Assembly (NCBI GenBank): GCA_018268375.1
Contig: JAFDWS010000003.1
Span: forward strand, 142,271-206,270
Direction: 5' to 3'
From: Armatimonadota bacterium
GTDB taxonomy: Bacteria; Armatimonadota; Fimbriimonadia; Fimbriimonadales; Fimbriimonadaceae
DNA length: 64,000 nucleotides
Shown: positions 28,595 through 36,090 of the stretch, in pieces
How the letters are laid out: every line of letters starts with the position of its first letter
Position numbering within the stretch: position 1 is the first letter of the stretch
Notes under the pieces: generated by a model
What the model was told of the DNA's origin: nothing
Seen by the model: the letters and a program-made list of their open reading frames with translations, nothing else
Databases searched by the model: none
Made by a program: the position numbers and the translations under genes

Positions 28595-28632
28595 GATCCG
28601 TCGCCCCGAGGGGCGGGTTCAGGACATCGACG

Positions 28633-29409
28633 ATGAAGCGCTTTTTCGCATGGCTCCGCGCGATCTTCAACCGCGGAATGGACAAGCTGGAAGATCCGGA
28701 GGTCATGCTGGACCAGGCCAGGCGGGACATGACCCAGGCACTGGTCGCTAACCGCGAGAAGGCCGTTCAGGCTATCACCCAAAAGAACCGTCTCCAGCAG
28801 ATGCTGGACGAGGCCACGCGAAAGGCGAACCAGTTAGAGCAGCAAGCCGCCGCGGCCCTGAAGTCTGGCAATCGAGACCTTGCTCGCGGCTTCCTTCGTG
28901 AGAAGGCCACCAACGATGCGACGATCGAGACCCTGAAGACCACGTTGGCTCAAGCTGTTGAGACCGTTGAGCAGGTCAAGGTCGCCATCAAGCGCCAAGA
29001 GGAAGAGGTCCGCAAGAAGACCGCGGAGGCGCTCGCCCTCAAGGCCCAGTGGAAGCAGTCCCAAATCCAGTCTTCGATCACCAAAGCCCTAGAGGGCCTG
29101 ACCTTCGAGAACGAGTACGAAGGTTCATTCGCGGCAGCCAGGGACAAGATCGCCGACAAGCAAGCCGAGGCGGCTGCCCGCCAGGAGATGTTCTCCGGCA
29201 GTGTCCAGGGCAAGATGATGTCCATGGAGGACCAAGCGATGGACATGGCTGCGGACGAGGAACTGAAGAAGCTCGAAGAGAAGCTTGGGCTCTCCACGCC
29301 CGTCGCGACAGCGACCGAGACGACTACCGCGGCAGCACCGCAAAGCGACGTCGAAGCCGAACTCGACGAACTCGAAAAGAGGCTTCAGCAGGGTCAGTCC
29401 GGCAGCTAG
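28633..29409 (+). CDS. pspA: PspA/IM30 family phage shock protein
   Basis: Protein of 258 residues. The amphipathic N-terminal helix begins MKRFFAWLRAIFNRGMDKLE, followed by the family's EDPEVMLDQA segment. Long alpha-helical coiled coils run to about residue 215, and a short charged C-terminal helix (EAELDELEKRLQ) ends the protein. ESCRT-III-like membrane-remodelling proteins of this family bind and repair stressed inner membranes. It stands alone here, with no pspBC or pspF beside it. Convergent with the redoxin gene, 13 bases apart. Confidence 0.93.
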   Translation: MKRFFAWLRAIFNRGMDKLEDPEVMLDQARRDMTQALVANREKAVQAITQKNRLQQMLDEATRKANQLEQQAAAALKSGNRDLARGFLREKATNDATIETLKTTLAQAVETVEQVKVAIKRQEEEVRKKTAEALALKAQWKQSQIQSSITKALEGLTFENEYEGSFAAARDKIADKQAEAAARQEMFSGSVQGKMMSMEDQAMDMAADEELKKLEEKLGLSTPVATATETTTAAAPQSDVEAELDELEKRLQQGQSGS

Positions 29410-29422
29410 AGCGGCAGAGCCT

Positions 29423-29959
29423 TCAATAGTGGCATCCGAGCGTTTCAGAATCGGGGGCGGTCGTGGTGTCCGCCTTGACTTTCCGCCCCGATGCCTTCGA
29501 AACGATCGCGGCGATCCTGTTCATGCCCGATTTGGAAAAGCCCTTGATTCTCTCCGTAACCTTGCCGTCTTTCACGACGAGGACTTCTGAGGAGTTCCTA
29601 ACGCCGTTGGCAATGACCAGGCGTTTCTCATAGTCCAGCAGGAAAGGAAAGGCGGGGCTGAACCGCTTGGCAAAGGCTCTGTAGTCTTGGTCGGTTCCGT
29701 TGATGACACCGAAAAACGCCAACTTGCGGCTCCCCTGGGCGGCGCGCCCAACCTGATTGTAGCTGGCAAACGACCGCTTGAGCAGCGAGCAATCGTGCTT
29801 GACAAAGTAGAGGACGAGCGTGCAGTTGTGGCTCAATGCACTGACCGTGTGCAGGTGCCCGTCGCTGCCCGAAAAGGCGATCTCGGGATCCTGGCCAACC
29901 CCAGCGACGGCAAGGGCGGCAAAGAGAAGGATGGTCGCGATGGTTCGAATTTGTCTCAA
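29423..29959 (-). CDS. Secreted redoxin-like protein
   Basis: Protein of 178 residues with a signal peptide (about 1-22). A thioredoxin/AhpC-TSA-like domain covers about 28-155, with VLYFVKHDCSLLKRS at the place where CxxC or the peroxidatic Cys normally sits. Only one cysteine, in HDCSLLK, is present there. It is therefore not a CxxC thioredoxin; a one-Cys redoxin or a non-catalytic relative is possible. A second Cys lies at the extreme C-terminus (LGCHY). Start TTG at 29959. Function uncertain. Confidence 0.65.
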   Translation of the reverse strand: MRQIRTIATILLFAALAVAGVGQDPEIAFSGSDGHLHTVSALSHNCTLVLYFVKHDCSLLKRSFASYNQVGRAAQGSRKLAFFGVINGTDQDYRAFAKRFSPAFPFLLDYEKRLVIANGVRNSSEVLVVKDGKVTERIKGFSKSGMNRIAAIVSKASGRKVKADTTTAPDSETLGCHY

Positions 29960-29973
29960 GCTGGTTAAAGATG

Positions 29974-30001
29974 GACTGGCCGGGACGTCCCCCAGCCAGT
30001 C
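29974..30001 (-). terminator. Stem-loop between lipoprotein and redoxin genes
   Basis: Nested inverted repeat GACTGGC...GCCAGTC enclosing GGGACGTCCC, 9 bases past the stop of the minus-strand lipoprotein gene. The U-tract is weak, so it may be a terminator or a processing hairpin. Confidence 0.5.
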
Positions 30002-30010
30002 TCGGTGCGG

Positions 30011-31348
30011 TCAGACCTTGATCGGGGTCGAAACGAAGGTCTTGATGTCCTGAGGATCGTCCGCCGCAGGCTTGTAAGGACTAGCGTACGTGCCCGCTCC
30101 CGGGTTGTAGACGAACGCCTGGCCGGAGACGGGGTCGACCACCCCTTCAACGCCACTGACGGGCTTGCCCTGCTTCTTTGCAAGAGCTTGCGTGATCGCG
30201 CTCACATAGGCGTTGTCCTGAGCCTCCAACGTGTAAGCGCGCGGAGCCTGGGCGTTGTAATCGCTCGTGTAGATGTAAGCCGACAGATAGCCGATCGGAT
30301 TGTCTACCGAGGCGATCTTTTCCTTTACCTTCGCGATCAGGGCCTTGTCTTTCATTTGAGAGGACGGCATATGGAAGATGTCCACGCCCCAGACCTCGGC
30401 GGCTTTCGCCTTGGCGCCAACCAAAACCTTCTTGCACTCTGGCCAGGGCCCCTTCATCGCTTCGCCGATCGCCATGACCTGGTCGGAGGACATCTTGGCG
30501 ACGCCGTGGGCGTCCCACGGCTGCTTGTGATCCTTGAGCACCTCGGCCACGAACTCCTCCGCCGCCTTCGGATCCTGATCGCCTTTGATGATGTTGGCGG
30601 CGACGCGCATCTGGCCGCGTGTCGCCGTGATGTTGTAGATACCGTTCAGGACCTCGAACCGGAAGCCCCAAGCGATGTTGTCCATCATCACGGTCCGCAT
30701 CGACCTCATGGCCTTGGCCTGGTCAAGGATGCGTACGTGGTCTTCGGCCTTGAGAGCAGGGTTCTTCGCCATCTGCAGGGCTGCCTTGAGCACCCGTTCA
30801 CGCACGACATGGAACCGAGCGCCACCTTCGACATTTTGGGAGTCGCGGAGGCCGCTGTCCGTCCATTTGAGGGCTTGGACCATGGCATCGGCGGCACCTT
30901 TCGAGTCGCCTTCTTCCAAGAGACACCGGGCAAGCAGGGCTTCCCCGGTGATCCTACGGCCCGAATTCTGGGCACTGCCGCCCTTGAGCAAAGCAATATT
31001 GGTCGTGGCGGCGGCTTCAGCGCTGGCCGACTCCGCCTTCTTGAGGAACTCGACGAGCGTGCGGCGCCGGGCCATCCCCGCACCTCCTTGCCAGGGCTGA
31101 TTGGGCTCGCCAGCGTTGGCGAACTCGTCTTTCATCTTGTCGTCGCCGTAGGCGAGTTCGTCCGCCCCTAAGTGGGCAAGGAACGAGTCATTGTGGTTGG
31201 CGCCGAGCTCTGGCGCGACGATCTTCTCAAGCTCCGACACAGTAATTGTCGGGCCCGATTTTTTGGATGGGCGGATCCCCACCGGCTTGCCATCGTCGGG
31301 TGTGCACCCGGCAAGCAGCAAGGGTAATAAGAGCAGGTATTTACGCAT
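30011..31348 (-). CDS. Lipoprotein of unknown function
   Basis: Protein of 445 residues. Signal peptide MRKYLLLLPLLLAGC gives a clear lipobox (LLAGC, Cys15). The rest is mainly helical, with Ala-rich segments that could form TPR-like repeats (for example residues ~130-260). There is also an Asn/Gly/Pro-rich C-terminal tail. No catalytic motif is recognised. The ATG at 31348 fits the signal peptide; an in-frame extension to 31411 lacks support. It is divergent from uvrC, with only 50 bases between the two starts. Confidence 0.7.
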   Translation of the reverse strand: MRKYLLLLPLLLAGCTPDDGKPVGIRPSKKSGPTITVSELEKIVAPELGANHNDSFLAHLGADELAYGDDKMKDEFANAGEPNQPWQGGAGMARRRTLVEFLKKAESASAEAAATTNIALLKGGSAQNSGRRITGEALLARCLLEEGDSKGAADAMVQALKWTDSGLRDSQNVEGGARFHVVRERVLKAALQMAKNPALKAEDHVRILDQAKAMRSMRTVMMDNIAWGFRFEVLNGIYNITATRGQMRVAANIIKGDQDPKAAEEFVAEVLKDHKQPWDAHGVAKMSSDQVMAIGEAMKGPWPECKKVLVGAKAKAAEVWGVDIFHMPSSQMKDKALIAKVKEKIASVDNPIGYLSAYIYTSDYNAQAPRAYTLEAQDNAYVSAITQALAKKQGKPVSGVEGVVDPVSGQAFVYNPGAGTYASPYKPAADDPQDIKTFVSTPIKV

Positions 31349-31398
31349 GGCTATGATAGGGCTCTGAGTATAGAGCGGATGAGTCCGAGTAGAGTCAA

Positions 31399-33285
31399 AT
31401 GGCAGCCCCAATGCGCCGGAATCCGCTTCCAGAGCTTGTGACCGACAAGCTAAAGACGCTACCCACCCGCCCAGGATGTTACATCTATCGCGATGAGCGG
31501 GGGGACGTCTTGTATGTCGGGAAAGCCGTCAACCTGCGCAATCGTGTCCGGTCGTACTTCCAGCCCAGCGCAAAGCACAGCGGCAAGAACGAGCGGCTGG
31601 TCGCCAAGGTGCGTGACATCGAGTTCATCGTCGTTGACAGTGAACTCGAGGCCCTCGTGCTCGAGTGCAACTTGATCAAAGAGCACCGCCCGCCCTACAA
31701 CGTGATCATGCGGGACGACAAGAGCTACCCCTACATTGTCGTCACCAAGGAGAAGTACCCCCGCGTCCTGTTCACGCGGAACCCAAAACGGAGCAGCGGG
31801 AAGGTTTTCGGGCCGTACACCTCCGCTTACTCGGTACGCGACACCCTGCAGTTGTTGCACAAGGTCTTCCCTCTCATCCCCTGCGGCAAGAGTTGGAGCG
31901 GGAAGGCCGAACAGAAGCCCTGCCTCTACTACCACCTCGGTCAATGCCTCGGTCCGTGCGCTGGTCTCTCGCCTGCCTCGGAATACGCGCGGGTCATCGA
32001 TCAGGTCAAGCGGTTCTTGGAAGGCAAGGAAACGAAGGTTCTGGACGACCTTCGCGCCCAAATGGCCGAAGCGGCCGAAGCCCTGGAATTCGAGAAAGCC
32101 GCGGCGGTGAGGGACCGGATCTCAGCCATCGAGGGAGTCCTTGAAAAGCAGAAGGTCTTGAGCGGCGAGGAGACCGACCGGGACGTCATCGCAGTGGTCA
32201 AGGACGACCGAGGCGCTGCGATCCAAATGCTCTACATCAGGGGCGGAAGGTTGATCGGCCAGCGACATTTCTTCCTGGACGGCAGCAAGGAAGCGTCTCC
32301 GAGCGAGGCGGTCGGAGAGTTCGTCAAGCAGTACTACAGTGATGTCCCCGAAGTGCCACGGGAGGTGCTGTTGCCGGTCGAGATTCTGGAGCGACAGATC
32401 GTCGAGCGTTGGTTGCGACAAAGGCGCGGCGCGGCAGTCAGCGTTGACGTTCCCCAAGGCGGAGAGGGGCTGAGGCTCGTGGATCTCGCCGCTCAGAACG
32501 CGGAGCAAGCCCTGCACGTCCTGTCTGCCGAGATCGAACAGAAGGAGCAGTGGGCCGAGTTCGCGATGACCCAGCTCTTGGAGGCCCTGGCGCTTCCGAC
32601 CCTTCCGATGCGAATCGAGTGCTATGACATCTCGAACATCCAAGGTAAGGCGCCAGTCGGCTCGATGGTCGTTTGCGAAAACGGCGAACCGGCTAAGAAG
32701 GAGTACCGGAGGTTTAAGGTCAGGTACCAGCCGGAGAGCCCGGACGACTTCGCCATGATGCACGAGGTCGTGCTGAGACGGCTCCGCGCTTACCTTGATG
32801 GCGATGAGAAGTTCTCGAAGCTCGCCGATCTGATGGTGATTGATGGTGGCAAAGGGCAGCTTTCGGCGGCCATGAACGCAAGGGACGCTCTAGGACTGAC
32901 GGTGCCGATGGTCGGGCTTGCCAAGAAGCAGGAGATCCTGTTCATGGCGACAGATCGGGACACCAGCGTCATCGATACAAAGACAGACCGGTTCCGCGAC
33001 ATCGTCCTTCCGCTCGATTCGCCGGGGCTCGTCTTGCTGCGGCGCCTGCGAGACGAAGCCCACCGGTTCGCGATCACCTACCATCGCAAGGTGCGCGACA
33101 AACGTCTTCACGGCAGCGTCCTCGACGAGATCCCTGGCATCGGCCCGAAAAAGCACAGGTTGCTGCTCCGTACCTTCGGATCGATCGAGGGCATCAGGCG
33201 GGCTACGGTCGAGGAGATTGCCGCGGTGCCGACCTTGACCCTCCGTCAAGCTGAGACGGTCAAAGAGTTCTTGCGGCGCGACTGA
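31399..33285 (+). CDS. uvrC: Excinuclease ABC subunit UvrC
   Basis: Full-length 628-residue protein. The N-terminal GIY-YIG nuclease (GCYIYRDERGDVLYVGKA) makes the 3' incision. The UVR motif lies at about 213-250 (EALEFEKAAAVRDRI). The central RNase H-like domain, with IECYDISNIQGKAPVGSMV and VIDGGKGQL carrying catalytic aspartates, makes the 5' incision. The C-terminal helix-hairpin-helix pair is LDEIPGIGPKKHRLLL. It acts with UvrA and UvrB in nucleotide excision repair. fabI follows 12 bases later. Confidence 0.97.
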   Translation: MAAPMRRNPLPELVTDKLKTLPTRPGCYIYRDERGDVLYVGKAVNLRNRVRSYFQPSAKHSGKNERLVAKVRDIEFIVVDSELEALVLECNLIKEHRPPYNVIMRDDKSYPYIVVTKEKYPRVLFTRNPKRSSGKVFGPYTSAYSVRDTLQLLHKVFPLIPCGKSWSGKAEQKPCLYYHLGQCLGPCAGLSPASEYARVIDQVKRFLEGKETKVLDDLRAQMAEAAEALEFEKAAAVRDRISAIEGVLEKQKVLSGEETDRDVIAVVKDDRGAAIQMLYIRGGRLIGQRHFFLDGSKEASPSEAVGEFVKQYYSDVPEVPREVLLPVEILERQIVERWLRQRRGAAVSVDVPQGGEGLRLVDLAAQNAEQALHVLSAEIEQKEQWAEFAMTQLLEALALPTLPMRIECYDISNIQGKAPVGSMVVCENGEPAKKEYRRFKVRYQPESPDDFAMMHEVVLRRLRAYLDGDEKFSKLADLMVIDGGKGQLSAAMNARDALGLTVPMVGLAKKQEILFMATDRDTSVIDTKTDRFRDIVLPLDSPGLVLLRRLRDEAHRFAITYHRKVRDKRLHGSVLDEIPGIGPKKHRLLLRTFGSIEGIRRATVEEIAAVPTLTLRQAETVKEFLRRD

Positions 33286-33291
33286 CATAAT
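33286..33291 (+). promoter_or_regulatory. -10 element (CATAAT) for fabI
   Basis: CATAAT overlaps the uvrC stop region and ends 6 bases before the fabI ATG. There is no Shine-Dalgarno sequence, so fabI probably has its own leaderless transcript. Confidence 0.5.
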
Positions 33292-33297
33292 GGGCCC

Positions 33298-34062
33298 ATG
33301 CTCTTGGAAGGCAAGAAGGGTCTCGTCCTCAATGTGACGAACAAACACAGCATCGGATGGGCGGTCGCAGAGGCGGCGAACCGCCACGGTGCCAGGGTCG
33401 GAGTCGGCGCCCAGAACGAGAAGCTGAAGGGGAAGGTCGAAGAGCTGATCGAAGGCCGTCCGAACTTCGATACCTTCATGGTTGACTTTGCTTTCGACGA
33501 CCAACTCGAGGCTCTGCGTGACGAAGTGGCCGCGAAGTACGGCATGGTGGACTTCGTCATCCACTCCGCCGCATACGCCAAGCGGGAAGACCTCGCGGGC
33601 CGCTTCATTGAAACGAGCCGGGACGGCTTCCAGCTCGCCATGGACGTCAGCGCTTACTCCCTGGTCGCCTTGTGCCGAGCCTTAGAGCCGGTCATTGCCG
33701 ACGATGCGAGCGTGATGGCCATGAGCTACCTGGGTAGCACCCGAGCCGTACCGGGCTACAACGTGATGGGCGTGGCGAAAGCAGCGCTCGAGTCCTCGGT
33801 GCGGTACCTGGCAGGTGATCTCGGTGTCCGAGGCATTCGCGTGAACACCGTCAGCCCTGGCCCCATCAACACCGTGGCGGCCCGCGGCGTCAGGGGATTG
33901 ACGGAGATGATCGAGACCGTCCATGAACGTTCTCCCTTGAAAAGACCATTTGGTCAAGAAGAAGTGGCCGGGACATGCGTCTATCTCATAAGTGACCTGT
34001 CCCGCGGAGTCACGGGTCAGATCGTCTTCGTTGATGATGGATACAACACCATCGGCATTTGA
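33298..34062 (+). CDS. fabI: Enoyl-[acyl-carrier-protein] reductase FabI
   Basis: Short-chain dehydrogenase of 254 residues. It carries the FabI-type nucleotide motif (GLVLNVTNKHSIGWAVA) and catalytic Y154 and K161 (YNVMGVAK, the Y-x6-K spacing of FabI). An additional Y144 and a C-terminal VYLISDLSRGVTGQIVFVDDGY complete the pattern. It reduces the enoyl-ACP double bond with NAD(P)H in the last step of each fatty-acid elongation cycle. Confidence 0.95.
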   Translation: MLLEGKKGLVLNVTNKHSIGWAVAEAANRHGARVGVGAQNEKLKGKVEELIEGRPNFDTFMVDFAFDDQLEALRDEVAAKYGMVDFVIHSAAYAKREDLAGRFIETSRDGFQLAMDVSAYSLVALCRALEPVIADDASVMAMSYLGSTRAVPGYNVMGVAKAALESSVRYLAGDLGVRGIRVNTVSPGPINTVAARGVRGLTEMIETVHERSPLKRPFGQEEVAGTCVYLISDLSRGVTGQIVFVDDGYNTIGI

Positions 34063-34083
34063 CAAAGGGGGGAAGACGGCCAG

Positions 34084-34968
34084 ATGAAAGTCTTGGCCGT
34101 TCCCCAATGGTCGTTTGGTCGGGACAGACGGTTGCTCGCCGATTGCCGCGACGCGATGCTGTCGGCTCCTGTCGACACCCACTATTGCGAAAGCGATATT
34201 GACCACAACCGCTCTGTGACCGCGTTCTCGGGCGAACTTGAGGACGTGAAAGACCTGCTGCTTGCGCTCGCGGGGATGATCTTGCCGGGCATCGACTTGA
34301 ACCGCCACGTCGGCGTCCACCCGCGGCTCGGCGCACTGGACGTCTGTCCATTCACTCCGCTTGAGTCGCCGAAGACGAAGCTGCGGCTCCAGAAGTTCAA
34401 AGAATGGATCGAGACTGTCGGACGGTCGTTCGCGGAGGAGTTCGGGGTGCCTGTCTTCTTGTACGAGCGTTCGGAGCGCGGCAGGAGCGAGTCTGAGATC
34501 GCCAATTTGCGAAACGGTGGCTTCGGCGGCCTGCTCGACAAGGACCTCCAACCCGACTTCGGCCCTGCTGCTCTGCACCCTCACTCAGGTGTCACGCTCA
34601 TGGGGTGGCGGGACTTCGTCATCACCCTGAACGTGAACCTGTCGAGCGGTAATCCTCTTGCAGCGCAAAGGATCGCCCAACGCATCAGGGACATGAGGTC
34701 CGACGGCGATCCCCGGATGCTTGGCGTCAAGGCACTGGGCGTGCCCCTGCCCACTCGAGAAATGTCGCAAGTGTGCCTGGCCATGACGCTGCCCGACCTG
34801 ACTCCCGTCGATCCTATCCTTGAGTACGTTTCTGTCGCCGCCGATTCTCTCGGCGCGGACGTCGCCTTCACCGAGCTGGTCGGGGTCATCAGAACGAGCG
34901 ACCTGGAGCACGCCACACGCGTGCACCCGCGGCCCGAGCAGATCGTGCCCATGGGCGTTCGAGTCTGA
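34084..34968 (+). CDS. Glutamate formiminotransferase
   Basis: Protein of 294 residues matching the N-terminal formiminotransferase half of FTCD. It has DIDHNRSVTAFSG, the NRHVGVHPRLGALDVCPFTPL region and the substrate-binding segment following it. It transfers the formimino group of N-formimino-glutamate from histidine breakdown to tetrahydrofolate. The cyclodeaminase half is absent. No hut genes are nearby, so its pathway partners are elsewhere. It lies between fabI and purK, which suggests one-carbon or purine metabolism. Confidence 0.9.
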   Translation: MKVLAVPQWSFGRDRRLLADCRDAMLSAPVDTHYCESDIDHNRSVTAFSGELEDVKDLLLALAGMILPGIDLNRHVGVHPRLGALDVCPFTPLESPKTKLRLQKFKEWIETVGRSFAEEFGVPVFLYERSERGRSESEIANLRNGGFGGLLDKDLQPDFGPAALHPHSGVTLMGWRDFVITLNVNLSSGNPLAAQRIAQRIRDMRSDGDPRMLGVKALGVPLPTREMSQVCLAMTLPDLTPVDPILEYVSVAADSLGADVAFTELVGVIRTSDLEHATRVHPRPEQIVPMGVRV

Positions 34969-34971
34969 CGG

Positions 34972-34977
34972 TACATT
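34972..34977 (+). promoter_or_regulatory. -10 element (TACATT) for purK
   Basis: TACATT ends 6 bases before the TTG start of purK, directly after the formiminotransferase stop. This is the leaderless spacing seen at other starts in the window. Confidence 0.45.
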
Positions 34978-34983
34978 GGTGCC

Positions 34984-36090
34984 TTGGGCGGGTTCGAGTA
35001 CGACATCGGTTTCCTCGGCGGCGGCCAGTTGGCGCGGATGTCGATCCAGGCTGCCCAGCGCATGGGCTTAAGGTGCTTGTCCATCGACCCGTCGAAAGCC
35101 ACCCCGGCATCTCAAATTGCCGACGCGTTGGTGGGGCCCCTCGACCAACTTACCGTGCTACCTGAAGTGTTTTTGAAGTGCGCAAGGGTCACGCTTGAGA
35201 ACGAATTCATTCCAGCAGGCGCTATCGAACAATCGCAGATCATTGCGGGCCGAGAGGACGGGGTAGGTGTGTTGCCAACTTGGGTGGCCCTAATGCACAT
35301 CCAGGACAAGTACGCCCAGAAGTTGATGATGAAGTCCTCCGGCGTTCCGTCCCCTGAGGCGTGGGACACGTTCGATTTGACTGAGTCCCCATCATTTCCA
35401 GTGATTCTCAAGTCACGATTTGGAGGTTACGATGGAAAGGGGACTCGCACTGTCCGAACAGCCGAGGAATTCGACAGCTTCCGTACTCTGATGGAAGCCT
35501 GGGAATGGTACGCGGAACAGTTCGTCCCCTTCAAGCGAGAGCTCGCGGTCATGGTCTATCGCTCAGAGACGGAGGTCGGCACCTTCCCGACCATGGAGAC
35601 AATCCAAACCGACCACGTCTGCGACCTTGTCTTCCCGGCAGGTGTGGACGCCAGCGAGATCGCGATCCAAGCGGTGGAGGCTGTCCACGGCTACGGCCTC
35701 TTCGGCGTCGAGCTCTTTGAGCTTGAAGACGGCAGTTTCCAGGTGAACGAGATCGCTCCCCGTCCCCACAACACGGGCCACTACACGCTGGACTGGGGCG
35801 GGGTGAGCCAGTTCGAGCAGCACGTCCGGCTCGTGATGGGTTGGCCGTGCGAGAAACCCGAGGGCCAAGAGACGTGTATGGCCAACCTGTTGGGCCAGCC
35901 GGGGGCCGGTGACTACAAAGCAGGGATCCGGCACGCGCTGGAGGCCGTTCCGGAGGCTCATGTGCACTGGTACGGAAAGGCTGAGAGCCGCCCCGGTCGC
36001 AAGATGGGGCACATCAACGTCGTCGGTTCCGACTGCGTCGAACGTGCCAAGCTCGCCCGCGAGCACTTTTATGCCGGCTGGACCAGTTAG
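34984..36090 (+). CDS. purK: N5-carboxyaminoimidazole ribonucleotide synthase PurK
   Basis: ATP-grasp enzyme of 368 residues. It shows the PurK N-terminus IGFLGGGQLARMSIQAAQRM, the central ILKSRFGGYDGKGT ATP loop, and FQVNEIAPRPHNTGHYT with the metal ligands. It carboxylates aminoimidazole ribonucleotide in purine synthesis and normally works with PurE, which is not in this window. Start TTG at 34984. The stop overlaps the stop of the convergent DNRLRE/discoidin gene by 4 bases. Confidence 0.95.
   Translation: MGGFEYDIGFLGGGQLARMSIQAAQRMGLRCLSIDPSKATPASQIADALVGPLDQLTVLPEVFLKCARVTLENEFIPAGAIEQSQIIAGREDGVGVLPTWVALMHIQDKYAQKLMMKSSGVPSPEAWDTFDLTESPSFPVILKSRFGGYDGKGTRTVRTAEEFDSFRTLMEAWEWYAEQFVPFKRELAVMVYRSETEVGTFPTMETIQTDHVCDLVFPAGVDASEIAIQAVEAVHGYGLFGVELFELEDGSFQVNEIAPRPHNTGHYTLDWGGVSQFEQHVRLVMGWPCEKPEGQETCMANLLGQPGAGDYKAGIRHALEAVPEAHVHWYGKAESRPGRKMGHINVVGSDCVERAKLAREHFYAGWTS

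Noticed and set aside
29049..29429. 126-codon frame inside pspA
   Set aside because: Alternate-frame reading of the PspA coiled-coil gene; no independent start signal.
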